Below, piece by piece: positions 22,801 through 32,834 of a stretch of 64,000 nucleotides of DNA. The notes under the pieces were generated by a model that was given only the letters and a program-made list of their open reading frames with translations, did no database searches and had not been told where the DNA came from. Made by a program: the position numbers and the translations under genes. Origin of the DNA: Asparagopsis taxiformis. Lineage: Eukaryota; Rhodophyta; Florideophyceae; Bonnemaisoniales; Bonnemaisoniaceae. The stretch is taken from NCBI GenBank assembly GCA_030407315.1, contig JALQPE010002183.1:1-64000 (forward strand), written 5' to 3'. The first letter of the stretch is position 1, and each line of letters starts with the position of its first letter.

Positions 22801-22985
22801 TGTGGTGAGGAGCAGGGCAGCTGCAGCTGTCCTGCTCCTCACTGACTTCATGACCGTGGATGAACTGCAAGTCTAGACACGTGTCCATGTCGTCCCTACT
22901 TCCACGACCGACCATGAACGTTCGTACAATAGTACTGAAATAATACTATTCTTGTTTGGGAACGATACATCTCAATCGTTTGTCG

Positions 22986-24356
22986 ATGGATCATCCGTCC
23001 ATAGATCATCCGTCCATTCTACATGATGGTATCGCCATTGAGGTACTCTGGAACGTGAATACGAGTGGTACGTGTAACCGGCGGACAAGACACTCCGCAA
23101 ACAGGGTTTGGTGGAAGGCAAAGGTAGCCAGGTTGACTCGACGAGGAATCCCCCGTTCTGCCACGCTGACATATTTGGCGATGTTAGGCCATCCCGAAAC
23201 CTCTGTTGATGTAAGTATCTTCAAGGGATATCTGGAAGAAATTCCTTTCAGCCCTGTAGATTCTGCTACAACACGCCCTACTCGTCTCAGACGCAGGCTG
23301 CAGTGGAGAGTTTGTCATTTTTATTCACCTTCTGCTTCTTCTTCAGACTCCGGTGAGGGATCTTCTAGTCCCGGGCAATCCGCATTGGTCGAAAAAGTTT
23401 CTGACCTTCACGCTCGTTTGCAGAACATGGAGCGTGCATGGATTCTCCATCACGGTCTTGGTAGTACAATGGGTCATGTCAATGAATCAGATGCTGTCCT
23501 CCATCGCATATTTGGTTACTTCAGACTAAAACTAGCACAGCACAGGGAACGGCCATTATCTAGGAAAAGAACTCCTGAATCTAATCATGGCATTGATACA
23601 GTTACCACGGGTTTCATATCCATAACCACGGACTGTACCATCCGGGACTTCGAAATAATTGCGAGATCAGTGCGGTCCACCTGCCCGGGTGCAGAATTTC
23701 AACCTTCTTTCTCCCTGACCCAGATGCCACCAATCGATACAAACAAATTCAGCGTCTTCTTCCCTTCATATTCAGACATGTGCAAGTCCATATCTTTGAC
23801 TGCAGTCTCCGATCGAATCCGGCTCTTCAGAACTGCAAGGGGTCCCAAAAATATCAATGCTGCCGACAATTCATACGTGCGCTTGCTCGGTACTCTACTG
23901 CGTGGCACAGATCCGTGTAGAGAACCATTCATTTTTGCCCTCGCCAGAAGTGACCCATTCCACTTCGACAAATGCAATGATCGTACAATCGATCATTCCA
24001 TTCTCCCCGTGCTCTTCAGAAAATCCCTGGACTTCGACATACCGAATATGATGTATAAGAACGTCCTCGTCCATCGGAGCATGCCTGTCCGTGATATTTT
24101 CCATGCCTTACGGCCGACGCCACCCGGCCATGATTCTGCTTCAGTTCCTGTTCATCCAGGACACTCTTTCAACATGACTTGGAACAGAACTGAGTTCCCT
24201 AGAATGCGCCTATGGTCCCGCGATATTTCCACTAACGTGAACAGCCTAGGAACCCTGGAGCTTAATTTGCCATACATGACGTTTTTCGGCGCACACTCCT
24301 ACAATGAAGTCATTGACGCCCTACCGATCCATTCTTCTAGTTCCCTCGTCCAGTAA
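22986..24356 (+). CDS. Tudor-like accessory protein of the CACTA element
   Basis: A 456-aa protein from the first ATG (22986); an upstream TTG is ignored. Near the N-terminus IEVLWN followed by W42-W43 and KAKV looks like a Tudor/Agenet-type barrel, which in known proteins reads methylated lysine or arginine. A short predicted coiled coil (EKVSDLHARLQNMERAW) follows. The C-terminal part shares a pattern with the protein at 47044-48738: LRLLGTLL, then SFNMTWN and GTLELNLPYMTFFG against SFRIEWQ and GTFRIHIPYVVFRG. It converges with the gene at 24950-26725, exactly as its relative converges with 48866-50539. The function is not known; a role in binding element DNA or marked chromatin is inference. 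Confidence 0.68.
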   Translation: MDHPSIDHPSILHDGIAIEVLWNVNTSGTCNRRTRHSANRVWWKAKVARLTRRGIPRSATLTYLAMLGHPETSVDVSIFKGYLEEIPFSPVDSATTRPTRLRRRLQWRVCHFYSPSASSSDSGEGSSSPGQSALVEKVSDLHARLQNMERAWILHHGLGSTMGHVNESDAVLHRIFGYFRLKLAQHRERPLSRKRTPESNHGIDTVTTGFISITTDCTIRDFEIIARSVRSTCPGAEFQPSFSLTQMPPIDTNKFSVFFPSYSDMCKSISLTAVSDRIRLFRTARGPKNINAADNSYVRLLGTLLRGTDPCREPFIFALARSDPFHFDKCNDRTIDHSILPVLFRKSLDFDIPNMMYKNVLVHRSMPVRDIFHALRPTPPGHDSASVPVHPGHSFNMTWNRTEFPRMRLWSRDISTNVNSLGTLELNLPYMTFFGAHSYNEVIDALPIHSSSSLVQ

Positions 24357-24949
24357 ACATGACCGTTTGACCTCTCCGACCAATGCACATCGCATCCTCG
24401 CCTCAACGTTGGGTGCCCAGTTTTACAAATTGCCGGCAATTTCCGAACAAGCGACCGCTTGTTCGCACACTGCTTAATGGTTGCATACCATACTACTGGA
24501 ACGAGCACTAGTTGCTTACCTACTGACATGCTCGTGAGCAGGTATACGAACATTGCCGCTACTGCTCAAGACGTTTTTGTAAGCAGTACTACCAGTGAAT
24601 GATAGGTCACTAGTCCTAGAATCTACTGCCAATAAGATCAATGCCTCTGTACGGTACCTGTCGTGGTGTCATTGGTTTTATTACCACTGGCGAGCGGTAC
24701 AACAAATTCTATTCCGCGATTTTGGTCCCTGGTTGTGAGCCCTACTATCCCTGGCGTCACAGGTTGTATAGCCTGTGATTTGTGATTTAAACGGGTGCAT
24801 GACCGGTATTTTCCAACCTTCTCGGTTGCATAACGGATGACGAGCGATACAATACCTTTGCATGCACAGGTTCTACATCAATAAGCACACAACAGAAAGA
24901 TATTCACTCTTCGCTGACGGCTCATTACCCACATATCACTACCAATCAT
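24357..24949. other. Gap between convergent genes, with a hairpin
   Basis: No gene is seen. A hairpin with 10-bp perfect arms CGAACAAGCG / CGCTTGTTCG and a 2-base loop lies at 24444-24465 and could contribute to 3' end formation of either gene. The rest holds imperfect repeats around GGTTGCATA. Confidence 0.45.
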
Positions 24950-26725
24950 CTACAGTGACTCGATCTGGCAGACATCGATGTCGTCTACAGAGTTGTGACC
25001 GTGGATAGTGAATGACTCGGGGTCTTCTCCGCTGTCCGAGTTATATGATTCAATTCCACTATCATCATTGTCCATGAGGTTCTTGAATTGGAGTGAAGTC
25101 ATCCGCAATACGCGCTCCAAAGTATTTTTCCTGGTGTACTCTCCAGGAATGAGATCTGACACTCTAATCTGTGCCATTGAACCACTATCTCCAACGTTCT
25201 CTGCAACTGGCGTTGAGCTACTTGGTTCAACGTTCTCCCCAGACCATTCATTGGTCATAACGAGCTCCATGATCATGTGGCGAAACACCAGCGCTACCGA
25301 ATAGGTTGTCTGGAGAGCCATCGGAGAAGAACCCAGGAAATCTTCCTTCCTTTGTCCTTGTACGTATGCTACGAGAAAATTGAAAGCAACTTCCATTATG
25401 TTCACCGTTCTAGTCATTGTAGCATCCTTCAGTTCGGCATCTTTCTTCACTTTCATTCCTGCGCATTCGGCAACTTTCACATCATATGATACAGAGAGAT
25501 GGCATTCCTTACGTGATCGCATGAAATGTGCTGCTGTTGTTTTGTTCTCAGCGCATTCCTGGACACTGCGTCCCACTCTCGTTTCCGGCACGTTGGATGG
25601 ACACATTATACATTCTTCCGGGAACTTCAGCTCAATTTTTGGTTTGTTATAAGACCCTTGCAACCACTCACAACATGTCCAGGGAGAAAGAAGGAATCCG
25701 ATATCCTCAAAGAATTGACATTTGGACCGATCCCTGGCTTTTCGCAAGAATTCTGTAACGCGGCTGTAAAGTCCTGATGACAAAAACATAGCAACGCCAT
25801 CGTTCCCCTCTAGTTCCTCGGAAGTGCTCGACTTGCGAGTATTCTCCGCATATTGCCTCGCGTACTTCATACATTTCGAGTTTATATATCCTTGCCTCAG
25901 CCATTCTGGGACGTGTCTTGTTGCAGCCTCCGAGTTCCCAGTTCCAGTCTGTGTGCAGGGCCTTCCTCCATTTCTATTTACACCATATAAATCTTCACAG
26001 TACGCAACGATCTTCTTCACCAAGAAAAAGCGAAAGTTACAATGTGCCAAACCAAGACCCTTCCGCAAATTACTCTTAGCCATGTTCCCACGAAGCCCAT
26101 ACATGATTATGCAAATCAACTTGGAGTAGAAGTTTTCATTCTCCTTTCCTCTGGAGGCAGTCCTGAAGAATGTGCAGACAGCCTCCATGGTCACGGTAGA
26201 AATGTTTTGAACATGGAATACAGCGTCCAGTTCTGTCCGCAATGTCGGATTGGAGCATTCTACGGAGCGCATTACCTGTTTGGGAGCAGACGAATTCTTC
26301 CTCAAACTTACTGGCGTCCTTGCATTGTTTGCTGCCATGGTAACGTGAACATCTCCATTGAAACGCTTCAAACTATCATGGAGCTCGCTCACTTGCCCAT
26401 GAAGTGTGGCTAGTTGTTCTTCTGTTCTGCGCATGTGGCTTTGGAATTCCTTCTTCATACTTTCCACTGCAGCAGACAGCATCACCCGGATGCTTTCAGA
26501 GTAGGCTACGGAAGGCTCCGCTGTAGCTTCTTCTTGAGACGGGTTCTCTTCTGCTTGGACTGTATCTGGTTCCCTCATTTGTATTACTGGAGACGATTCA
26601 ATGTCACCATTATCATCTCTACGAGGACCACTTGAACGTCTGCCGCTGCTTGGCCTTTTCAGTTTCTTGCCCAATGGCTCTTGGTTTCGGTTGGTGACTC
26701 TGCGTCGTATATTGGATCGCTGCAT
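24950..26725 (-). CDS. Unknown coiled-coil partner protein, family shared with 48866-50539
   Basis: A 591-aa protein with a true ATG at 26725. It opens with a basic, nuclear-localisation-like stretch (GKKLKRPSSGRR), then an acidic linker and a predicted coiled coil at about 75-125 (MKKEFQSHMRRTEEQLATL). The middle is helical and Cys-rich. A pattern near the C-terminus, CHLSVSYDVKVAE followed by a long hydrophobic helix region, aligns with LHIQVTYKVQVSG in the protein at 48866-50539. The C-terminal tail is very acidic. I recognise no known domain. The conserved convergent pairing with a Tudor-like gene suggests the two proteins work together, perhaps like the non-catalytic DNA-binding proteins of plant CACTA elements; that is inference. 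Confidence 0.7.
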   Translation of the reverse strand: MQRSNIRRRVTNRNQEPLGKKLKRPSSGRRSSGPRRDDNGDIESSPVIQMREPDTVQAEENPSQEEATAEPSVAYSESIRVMLSAAVESMKKEFQSHMRRTEEQLATLHGQVSELHDSLKRFNGDVHVTMAANNARTPVSLRKNSSAPKQVMRSVECSNPTLRTELDAVFHVQNISTVTMEAVCTFFRTASRGKENENFYSKLICIIMYGLRGNMAKSNLRKGLGLAHCNFRFFLVKKIVAYCEDLYGVNRNGGRPCTQTGTGNSEAATRHVPEWLRQGYINSKCMKYARQYAENTRKSSTSEELEGNDGVAMFLSSGLYSRVTEFLRKARDRSKCQFFEDIGFLLSPWTCCEWLQGSYNKPKIELKFPEECIMCPSNVPETRVGRSVQECAENKTTAAHFMRSRKECHLSVSYDVKVAECAGMKVKKDAELKDATMTRTVNIMEVAFNFLVAYVQGQRKEDFLGSSPMALQTTYSVALVFRHMIMELVMTNEWSGENVEPSSSTPVAENVGDSGSMAQIRVSDLIPGEYTRKNTLERVLRMTSLQFKNLMDNDDSGIESYNSDSGEDPESFTIHGHNSVDDIDVCQIESL

Positions 26726-28105
26726 AATGCACCTTGGAACAGTGTGATACTACCAGGCAAGGTTTGTCGTAGCGATCCAGGATCGGCGTTTCGCTGCCTT
26801 CAGGATCACTGGAGACCGGTGCAAAACTATGAACCTCTGTGCCTCTCAGCAATTATCAACGCCTAAAAATCGTGATCCTCACCTATCCGTCGTGGAACCA
26901 CTACAATACTGCATCACAAATAAGGCTTTTCCTATACAGTGATTTATAAGGCCAACTAGACACGACTTCAGCTCCACCTCACCCTACCTGCCACTCGTTT
27001 CGCCCCCTACATCTTCCTAATCATCGGTCGCATGACTAGTGACCACCTTATGTCATTCTGTCAGTAGTTCAGCAACACATCAGTCGCATAACCACTGACC
27101 GCTGTTATGTCGTGCTGTAAAACGGTCATGTCGATGGTTTGGCTGCCAGCGCAGGGAGAAGCCCTAAATCAAAATTTCTCCCATATTTTCTGGTGGCCGT
27201 AGTGCGATCTCTGCAGCCAGTTCATCAGTGAGCCATTGCTGTCACTGGTTTCACTACCGCTGACCATAACACGAGTAGTATACTGTGTCCTGGCTCCACG
27301 TGTGGTCATCGGCCGCACGACCTTCGGTACAACATAACAGTGAGTTGATGTCATAGACAGTACAGCGTGTAATACACCGCACAATCGCACATGTCGCACT
27401 GCAGCGGCACAATGACATCAACACTCAGCGGCCACAACCGTCACATTCGATCATGTGACGCAACCGGTGCGCGCACTGAGATGCACTCCTTGCCAGAACA
27501 AATGTTCCAAACATTTCGCCTCGGCGAAGTTATCGCGTACAAAAAGTTGGTATGCAATCCACGCGACGGCTCGGAAAACTATTCCAATGTGCACACACGC
27601 ACGCTCTCTTCCTGCGTACATGCAGGAAGCGGGCACCCACTACCACGACCACCCACAACCTTCTTGCAGATGACGACTACTAGCGATAGACGATACTGCG
27701 CTAGTATCGCAGTGTCGTCCATCGCCACAACGCCGCGGATCACATATCGGCAACTGCATCGATCGCACGCGAGTCATGTCGCAGCTTGCGGTGAGTGTGC
27801 ACGCCGCACTGAATCGCCGTGCGAACTTCCATCATCCAACATTTCGTTGATGAGTTCACAATTATCAACTGGCACATGCAGACAGCGCATACATTTCGTG
27901 TAGCAGTCTCATCCTCACAACAACCTCCTGTTTCTCAACTATTGTTTGTTCCACATGCCGAAAATATACTTGCGCCCAGCGCGAGACCAGTACCGCGTCG
28001 GAGTGCGTGCGGATGCTACCAAGCTTCCTCGATGCATGCTATCTTTTCCTACCATCTTTTGTCTCTCTGAAGGCTGCGCGAATGCAAATCATAGCGGTCT
28101 GCGCG
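26726..28105. other. Non-coding region with one diverged 125-bp-type unit
   Basis: No convincing gene is seen. At about 27225-27335 there is a diverged copy of the internal array unit (CACTGGTTTCACTACCGCTGACC, CACGTGTGGTCATCGGCCGCACGAC split by small changes). Short motifs such as CGCATAACCACTGACC near 27083 belong to the same family. Moderately long open frames at 27391-28070 have no recognisable content. Confidence 0.5.
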
Positions 28106-28720
28106 TTAACGCTGAAGCTGGGCTTGAATTTGGTCACGTTCCTTCTGGAGAGCGGCGTTGTCCGTTTCATGAGTGTTGGAAACGTCATCTGGGAGGTTAC
28201 GGGTATTGGAAGCGGTACCAGGATTTTTGTTCTGCAGTTCAGCATGCTCCTCGCGCAAATTGTTGTCCCAAGTGGCGAGTCGGTTGTAGGCCGACTTAAT
28301 CTTTGTGGCATTTCAGCTCACCGTTTCCAGATTAACCTCTTCTGCATCATCGCATCTAACTTTGGTACAGTCTCACTGGCGAAGCGCCACATCTTCAATG
28401 AGTATCCCTCCATGCCGCTGTGTCCCGGTAGTAAAAGAAACTGAGATCGATTAAAAGGGGTCTTGTTTGTTCTTGGCCGTGTGATACTCAAATCTTCAGC
28501 ACTACTTTACCTCCTGTATTGTCTTTACCCCATATCTTCCACCTTCGCACGGCTAAGCCCAGTTCCTCCTTCGCTGTCCATCCGCTTCTTCGCCTCTACA
28601 ATCGCATCAACTATCTCTTCGACTGCTCTCCTCTGGTTGCCACACCAGTGACCAGAGCTTCATCCAGAAATTTCAGTTCGTGCTTTAGACTGAGTTCGGT
28701 TTAGACCGATCAATTCGTAG
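28106..28720 (-). pseudogene. Remnant of a coiled-coil protein gene
   Basis: On the minus strand, three nearby frames carry plausible protein pieces interrupted by stops and frame changes: LKHELKFLDEALVTGV near 28680-28630, RAVEEIVDAIVEAKKRMD near 28610-28560, and ATKIKSAYNRLATWDNNLRE to KERDQIQAQLQR ending at a TAA at 28106-28108. All look like heptad-rich coiled coil. This could be a decayed gene or exons of a spliced one. No family is recognised. Confidence 0.35.
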
Positions 28721-28739
28721 TAGCATTGACCCGGAACAA

Positions 28740-29060
28740 CACTGATTTAAATCTTTGGAACGGTTTACACTGTTCCGTATGTGAGTAGTTCACCATCTCG
28801 GTTACCACATTTACCGTTCTATGTTCAATGAATACTATTTTCACCGTTTCTCAGGACACTATTTACTGTTCTTTCGTAGATCAGTACATTCAAATCTCCA
28901 GAACAATATATACCGCTCTCAAATCAGTGTATTTGGAGGAAGAACAGTGCATTCACTGTTCATGGCGCACTACACACTGTCCTGAGACGATGTTGTTACT
29001 GTTTCTTCTGAAGAACACTAGAAATACTGTTCTGAAACACTATTTTTACTGTTCTGGAAC
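28740..29060. repeat. Right subterminal palindrome array (GTTC-YRG-GAAC)
   Basis: This is the counterpart of the left array. Repeated CTGTTC, GGAAC and GAACAGT motifs are spaced 20-40 bases apart, ending with GTTCTGGAAC at 29051-29060 just inside the right terminal repeat. It is about one third the length of the left array. Confidence 0.78.
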
Positions 29061-29061
29061 C

Positions 29062-29078
29062 TTCATGCCCTCCTAGTG
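29062..29078 (-). repeat. Right terminal inverted repeat of the CACTA element
   Basis: On the minus strand this reads CACTAGGAGGGCATGAA, the inverted partner of 18-34. Flanking sequence after 29078 is TGG; the left flank is GTG, so TG can be shared. Confidence 0.8.
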
Positions 29079-29200
29079 TGGTAAGAGAGAAAGATAAATG
29101 AAAGTAGAAGTGGAACACTCACCGACTGGAAACCTGAGAAAGAGAAAACAAATAGAAAACTGGGTTAGTGGCGTGAGTTGTGGAAACGTACCATCATGGT

Positions 29201-29339
29201 TCATATCCGTCGGAGACAAAGCAACAACTTTGGCCTTGGAAGCCGTATTGATGATCTAAAACTTACGCTTTGGAAGCAGATTAGATGATCTATACGGCTA
29301 CCACGGCCAGGGTTGTTGCTTTGTTTCCGACGGATATGA
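29201..29339. repeat. 139-bp inverted repeat (long hairpin)
   Basis: TCATATCCGTCGGAGACAAAG at the left edge is matched in inverted orientation by the sequence ending CCGACGGATATGA at 29339, and the match continues inward with mismatches (arms about 60 bp). It lies just outside the right end of the CACTA element. It may be a small foldback or MITE-type insertion, or an RNA hairpin locus. Confidence 0.65.
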
Positions 29340-30936
29340 AGATGGAAACAGGGATTTCCAGAATCTGTTGTTTAAGTAGCACTCTGCGGGCGGAAATGAC
29401 GTGTAGGAGAACAATAGAGGGATGAATTTGAAACAGAGCGGTGCGATGGGAGGCCCAGAAAAACGATACCTAGGCTGCGAATTACGCTTGGAAGCACATG
29501 ATCTGGCAGAGGAGGCGCACATTATCGTATCTTCTACCGCCTTTTATTGTCTAGAATGACGTCATCACTACAGAAATATAGGAAAAACACTAGCATATGG
29601 GGCCTACAGGACAGGCGGAGGTGAATAGTAAGAAAAATGGCGCACTTTCCTGGACGAGGAGTCCGCGCTTCCAGTGATGATGTGGATGGTATATATCGAT
29701 AACGTCATTGTATGCTCCGAGTACACTTGGCAGGCAGTCAAAGCGGGCCACGTGGATGGTGGCGGTTAGGAAACAGCAGTGTCGAAGAATTTTTATAATT
29801 TTCATGTTTCAAGCGAGCAGTGAGTCTGCATTGCAATATATAAATGTATCCTAATTTAAGATATCACACCGAGTACGATTCAACGAGACATCGTGTTTTC
29901 ACCTTGTGAATAGGGCCGAGAATATGGTAGAGTATACGAGTAGGAACTACGTGCATGAGAAAATCAGATTCAGTATTAGTGCTTAGAGCATCACTGCGTA
30001 ACAAACGGAAGTGGATACGTCTTGGCCAGGCTGGTGTTTAGGGAATGCGATACAAGATATCAAAACGATATTGAGTAGGTCGAGCCCGGATGAAATAGCA
30101 ATCATTCTGCATAAAGTAATGAGCATAGGACAAATCATTGTGGTGAAACAGTTCATTGGATCGAATGAAAGCCAGGAAAGGTTTCTTAATGGTTGAATTT
30201 AGTGGCGGAGAAATATAATTCTGCACTATAGCGGAGAAGTAGCGGAAAAGAGTAAATCTCCTTCAGCAAGCGAGACATGCATCAATATTGCCCAGTATAG
30301 TTCGTCTGAAGTGCAAGTTGAACCTCGCAAAGTGAATATCAGAGGTCGTTGGCTAGTGGTTGAAGAAGTCTGCAACGATGGAGCAATTCTTGAAAACGGA
30401 TTTGGCTGCAGAAAACTATTCCGAACAGGCCAGAGCTCGTGCAGTTCTCTTCGACGGAGAATCTGGCTGGGTGTACGGTGAAATTGTTGTTCAACGGATC
30501 GTTTAGGGGTGCTCCGGACGTCCAAAATTGTGTCAACCTCGAGATGACGGCGTACTACACTTGTAGCCGTTGGTGGGCCGGGCTGAAACCGAACTCGGTT
30601 GGTACCATTGGGCAGGAATGGATTGCTGGTTTGTTGGAAATCTTCGGGTACGTGAAGGAGGTGGCCGAGTATTGGAACGTTTCGGATGTGTTGAGGATGC
30701 TGGATGGCTCCATTCCCAGCGTGGGTGACCCGAGCAAGAGCTTCGACATTCACTCACGCGTTGTCGAAGTTTTTGCGCTGATGGTGCCCAAGAAGGGGTT
30801 CTGAGCGGACTTACATCCCAAGGAAGGCCCTCCCAATGGCTCCAAGTTTGAGAACATCTTTCCCAATCGGAAGTCTGTGTTTTGAAAGGACGCCAGGAAA
30901 ATGCTCCTGCGCGTAACTGGCTACCGCGACATGTAA
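29340..30936. other. Intergenic region, possibly decayed 5' part of the following pseudogene
   Basis: No intact gene is seen. From about 29955 on, fragments in shifting plus-strand frames look protein-like (an NLS-like start at 29955, a piece with SPDEIAIILHKVMSIG near 30090-30135, and 120 codons at 30439-30804). They may be the degraded N-terminal half of a ParB-PHD-oxygenase-like gene; the resemblance is too weak to assert. Confidence 0.3.
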
Positions 30937-32544
30937 ATGCGGAAACAATTTTACGTGGTGGACCCACACATCCCACATGCTGCGCTCCCAGTCACATGTG
31001 GTCATGATTCCGCCAACCCTTCCCCTTCCATTTCCATTTCCCTGACCATCCCTTCATCCTCCATTCCTTTGCCTTTGAAGAATCCAATTGAGGTAGTACC
31101 ACCTCAATTAGATTCTTCCAGCTATTCCGAGGCTGCCTCTGTTTCTGCCACTACCCCTGTCGTGTCTGCATCGTCCGGAGTGGAAACGTCTGGGAAAGTG
31201 ATGCCCAAAAGGAGTACTTGCCTGAAAGAGAGTCGTTCCGGTCGTGGTGGAACAGCGACGGCGGGTGGTGCGAGCCCTGTTCAGGTCGTCGAGCTGGAGA
31301 GCGCACCCAAGGATGCGGGTAAAAGCTCCATCCTCGGGAAGCGCAACTGGGAAACCGCTTCTGCGACGCCCGAGCCCTCTACCAAAAAGAGGAAGCTCAG
31401 TGAGACTTCATCAAAGTCGTCGTCAAAGAAATCCAAGTCGGCTTCCAGAGGACGTTCTCGGGAGCCGATTCTCCAGTTCGACGACGCCCATGAAAATCCT
31501 ATTCCCGACAGTATCGTCGATGAGAATGTGGCCGCCGTTCTCCCCAGCGCAATTGCGTCTGGTAGCCCGATGAAGTACTACATGGAAATTACGACGGTAG
31601 AGACGGTGCGGGCGGAAATAAAGGCGGCAGCATTCCTGGCAGCTGCATCGCCAGGTGCTGAGGACTCGGTGGTGGAATAGTACTTTGCGGTGAAGCGGCG
31701 TTGCTGGACAACATGGGGGTGGTTGTTGTGGAAGGCCTCTTGCAGTCGTCCACGGCTGGTAGTGCGACGCATGACCTCTTCAGTCACTTTTCTCGGCAGT
31801 TCCAGCTGGTTGAGGAGGTTGAAAAGCCACAGAAACCCTCCCAGCAGTCTGATTCTGATTATGAAGACAGGAAACCACAGGACGAGCCGCCAGATTTCGC
31901 CAAGCCCGGTTTTGATCCTTCGCCGTGGCATTTCATCCACAACGTGGGTGCTGCGAAGGACCGCATAGATGGTGGTCGTGGGCGACTCCCCCTGCCGCGG
32001 TGTGAATTGTGCGACAAGCTGGAGGAGGGGAATTTGGATATGTACAGGAACAAGTTGGTGGCAGAGCTTGCTATTGGTGTTTGTGCGGATTTCTTGAAGT
32101 TGGGAATGGAGGGTGAGGATCCTGTCTTTTTCCCGAAGACAGGATTACGGTTGCTTCTTAAAACAGATGGGGCTGCGGACCAGGATGGGCACACGGACTT
32201 CTGAGTATCCCAATTTTGAGGAGTCGGACCTACCCAATCCCCATCCTATTTCATGATGTCGAGCGGATCCGATGGGTTCTTTATAGTAGCTGCACCTTAT
32301 AGTCATGTATGCCTGGTCCATACGGACGCCGACATGTGGAAGGTTCCCGTTAACCACTTTTATGTGCCACCCTATTCCGTCTTAGTTGATCGCGGTGACC
32401 TTTACCATTACGGGGTCGGCTTCAGGTGAGGAGATCTTCCTGTGGGAGCAGAATTTAGTCTATGGTCTGCCCACGCGCGGCCACATCTACTTGAAGACGG
32501 AGAAGGACGTCCTCACGGACCACATCCACACCATCGAATATTAA
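30937..32544 (+). pseudogene. Frameshifted relative of the ParB-PHD-2OG oxygenase gene (oxygenase part)
   Basis: The 3' part matches the oxygenase domain of the gene at 56175-59771 through several frame changes. EYFAVKRR then LLDNMGVVVVEGLLQ aligns with VYFERARARLDSLGYVVLDGILQ; FPKTGLRLLLK with FGKTGLRLLLT; GHTDF (32190-32201) keeps the HxD iron ligand pair; and PPYSVLVDRGDLYHYG keeps the distal histidine. Breaks are a TAG at 31678-31680, a shift near 31697, a shift just after 32201, and a TGA at 32427-32429, before a tail ending at 32544. Upstream is a Ser-rich, nuclear-localisation-like linker (KKRKLSETSSKSSSKK). One break lies at CAG/GTGAG, so a short intron there cannot be excluded, but four interruptions favour a pseudogene. 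Confidence 0.72.
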
Positions 32545-32834
32545 AAGTATGACAGGAGCAATAGATAGCATACGAGAAGTATTAAAACCTATGCTATTGT
32601 TCCCTGCTATGAAGTTCTGTCTTTCTCATCTCAACATTATTCGCTTAGCCCACCTTTCTATTTTCATCTATACATCTGACCTTCATGTCATAGTTTAGTG
32701 CTACTAAGCCTATTGATTGCTACATTTTTGTATTAGTCTACAACTTTACATGATTTCACTAGCTAGACCGTAGGGGGGACTAGTTTTAGACCTTGACAAC
32801 CCGTGAGGTTCGACTATAAGAGACGTTGCTGAGA
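32545..32834. other. Intergenic, nothing recognised
   Basis: AT-rich sequence with no gene, repeat or clear signal that I can support. Confidence 0.4.

Larger units (their letters stand above)
18..29078. mobile_element. Complete giant CACTA-like DNA transposon (about 29 kb)
   Basis: The left end reads CACTAGGAAGGCACGAA at 18-34. The right end, read on the minus strand from 29078, is CACTAGGAGGGCATGAA, so 15 of 17 bases match in inverted orientation and both start with the CACTA signature. Just inside each end lies a dense array of short palindromes of the form GTTC-YRG-GAAC, as expected for CACTA subterminal repeats. The bases TG flank both ends (16-17 and 29079-29080), a possible 2-bp target duplication; a clean 3-bp duplication is not seen. 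The cargo is a Tnp2-like transposase, a UPF1-like helicase, a Tudor-like protein and an unknown partner. Without the internal 8.7-kb tandem duplication the element would be about 20 kb. CACTA elements are a known superfamily; the helicase and Tudor cargo is unusual. Confidence 0.82.

Noticed and set aside
21657..22876. Long overlapping plus- and minus-strand frames (up to 367 codons) rich in His, Thr and Cys
   Set aside because: They are read through the 57-bp tandem array, whose length is divisible by three and lacks stops in several frames; the same DNA gives equally long proteins in other frames.
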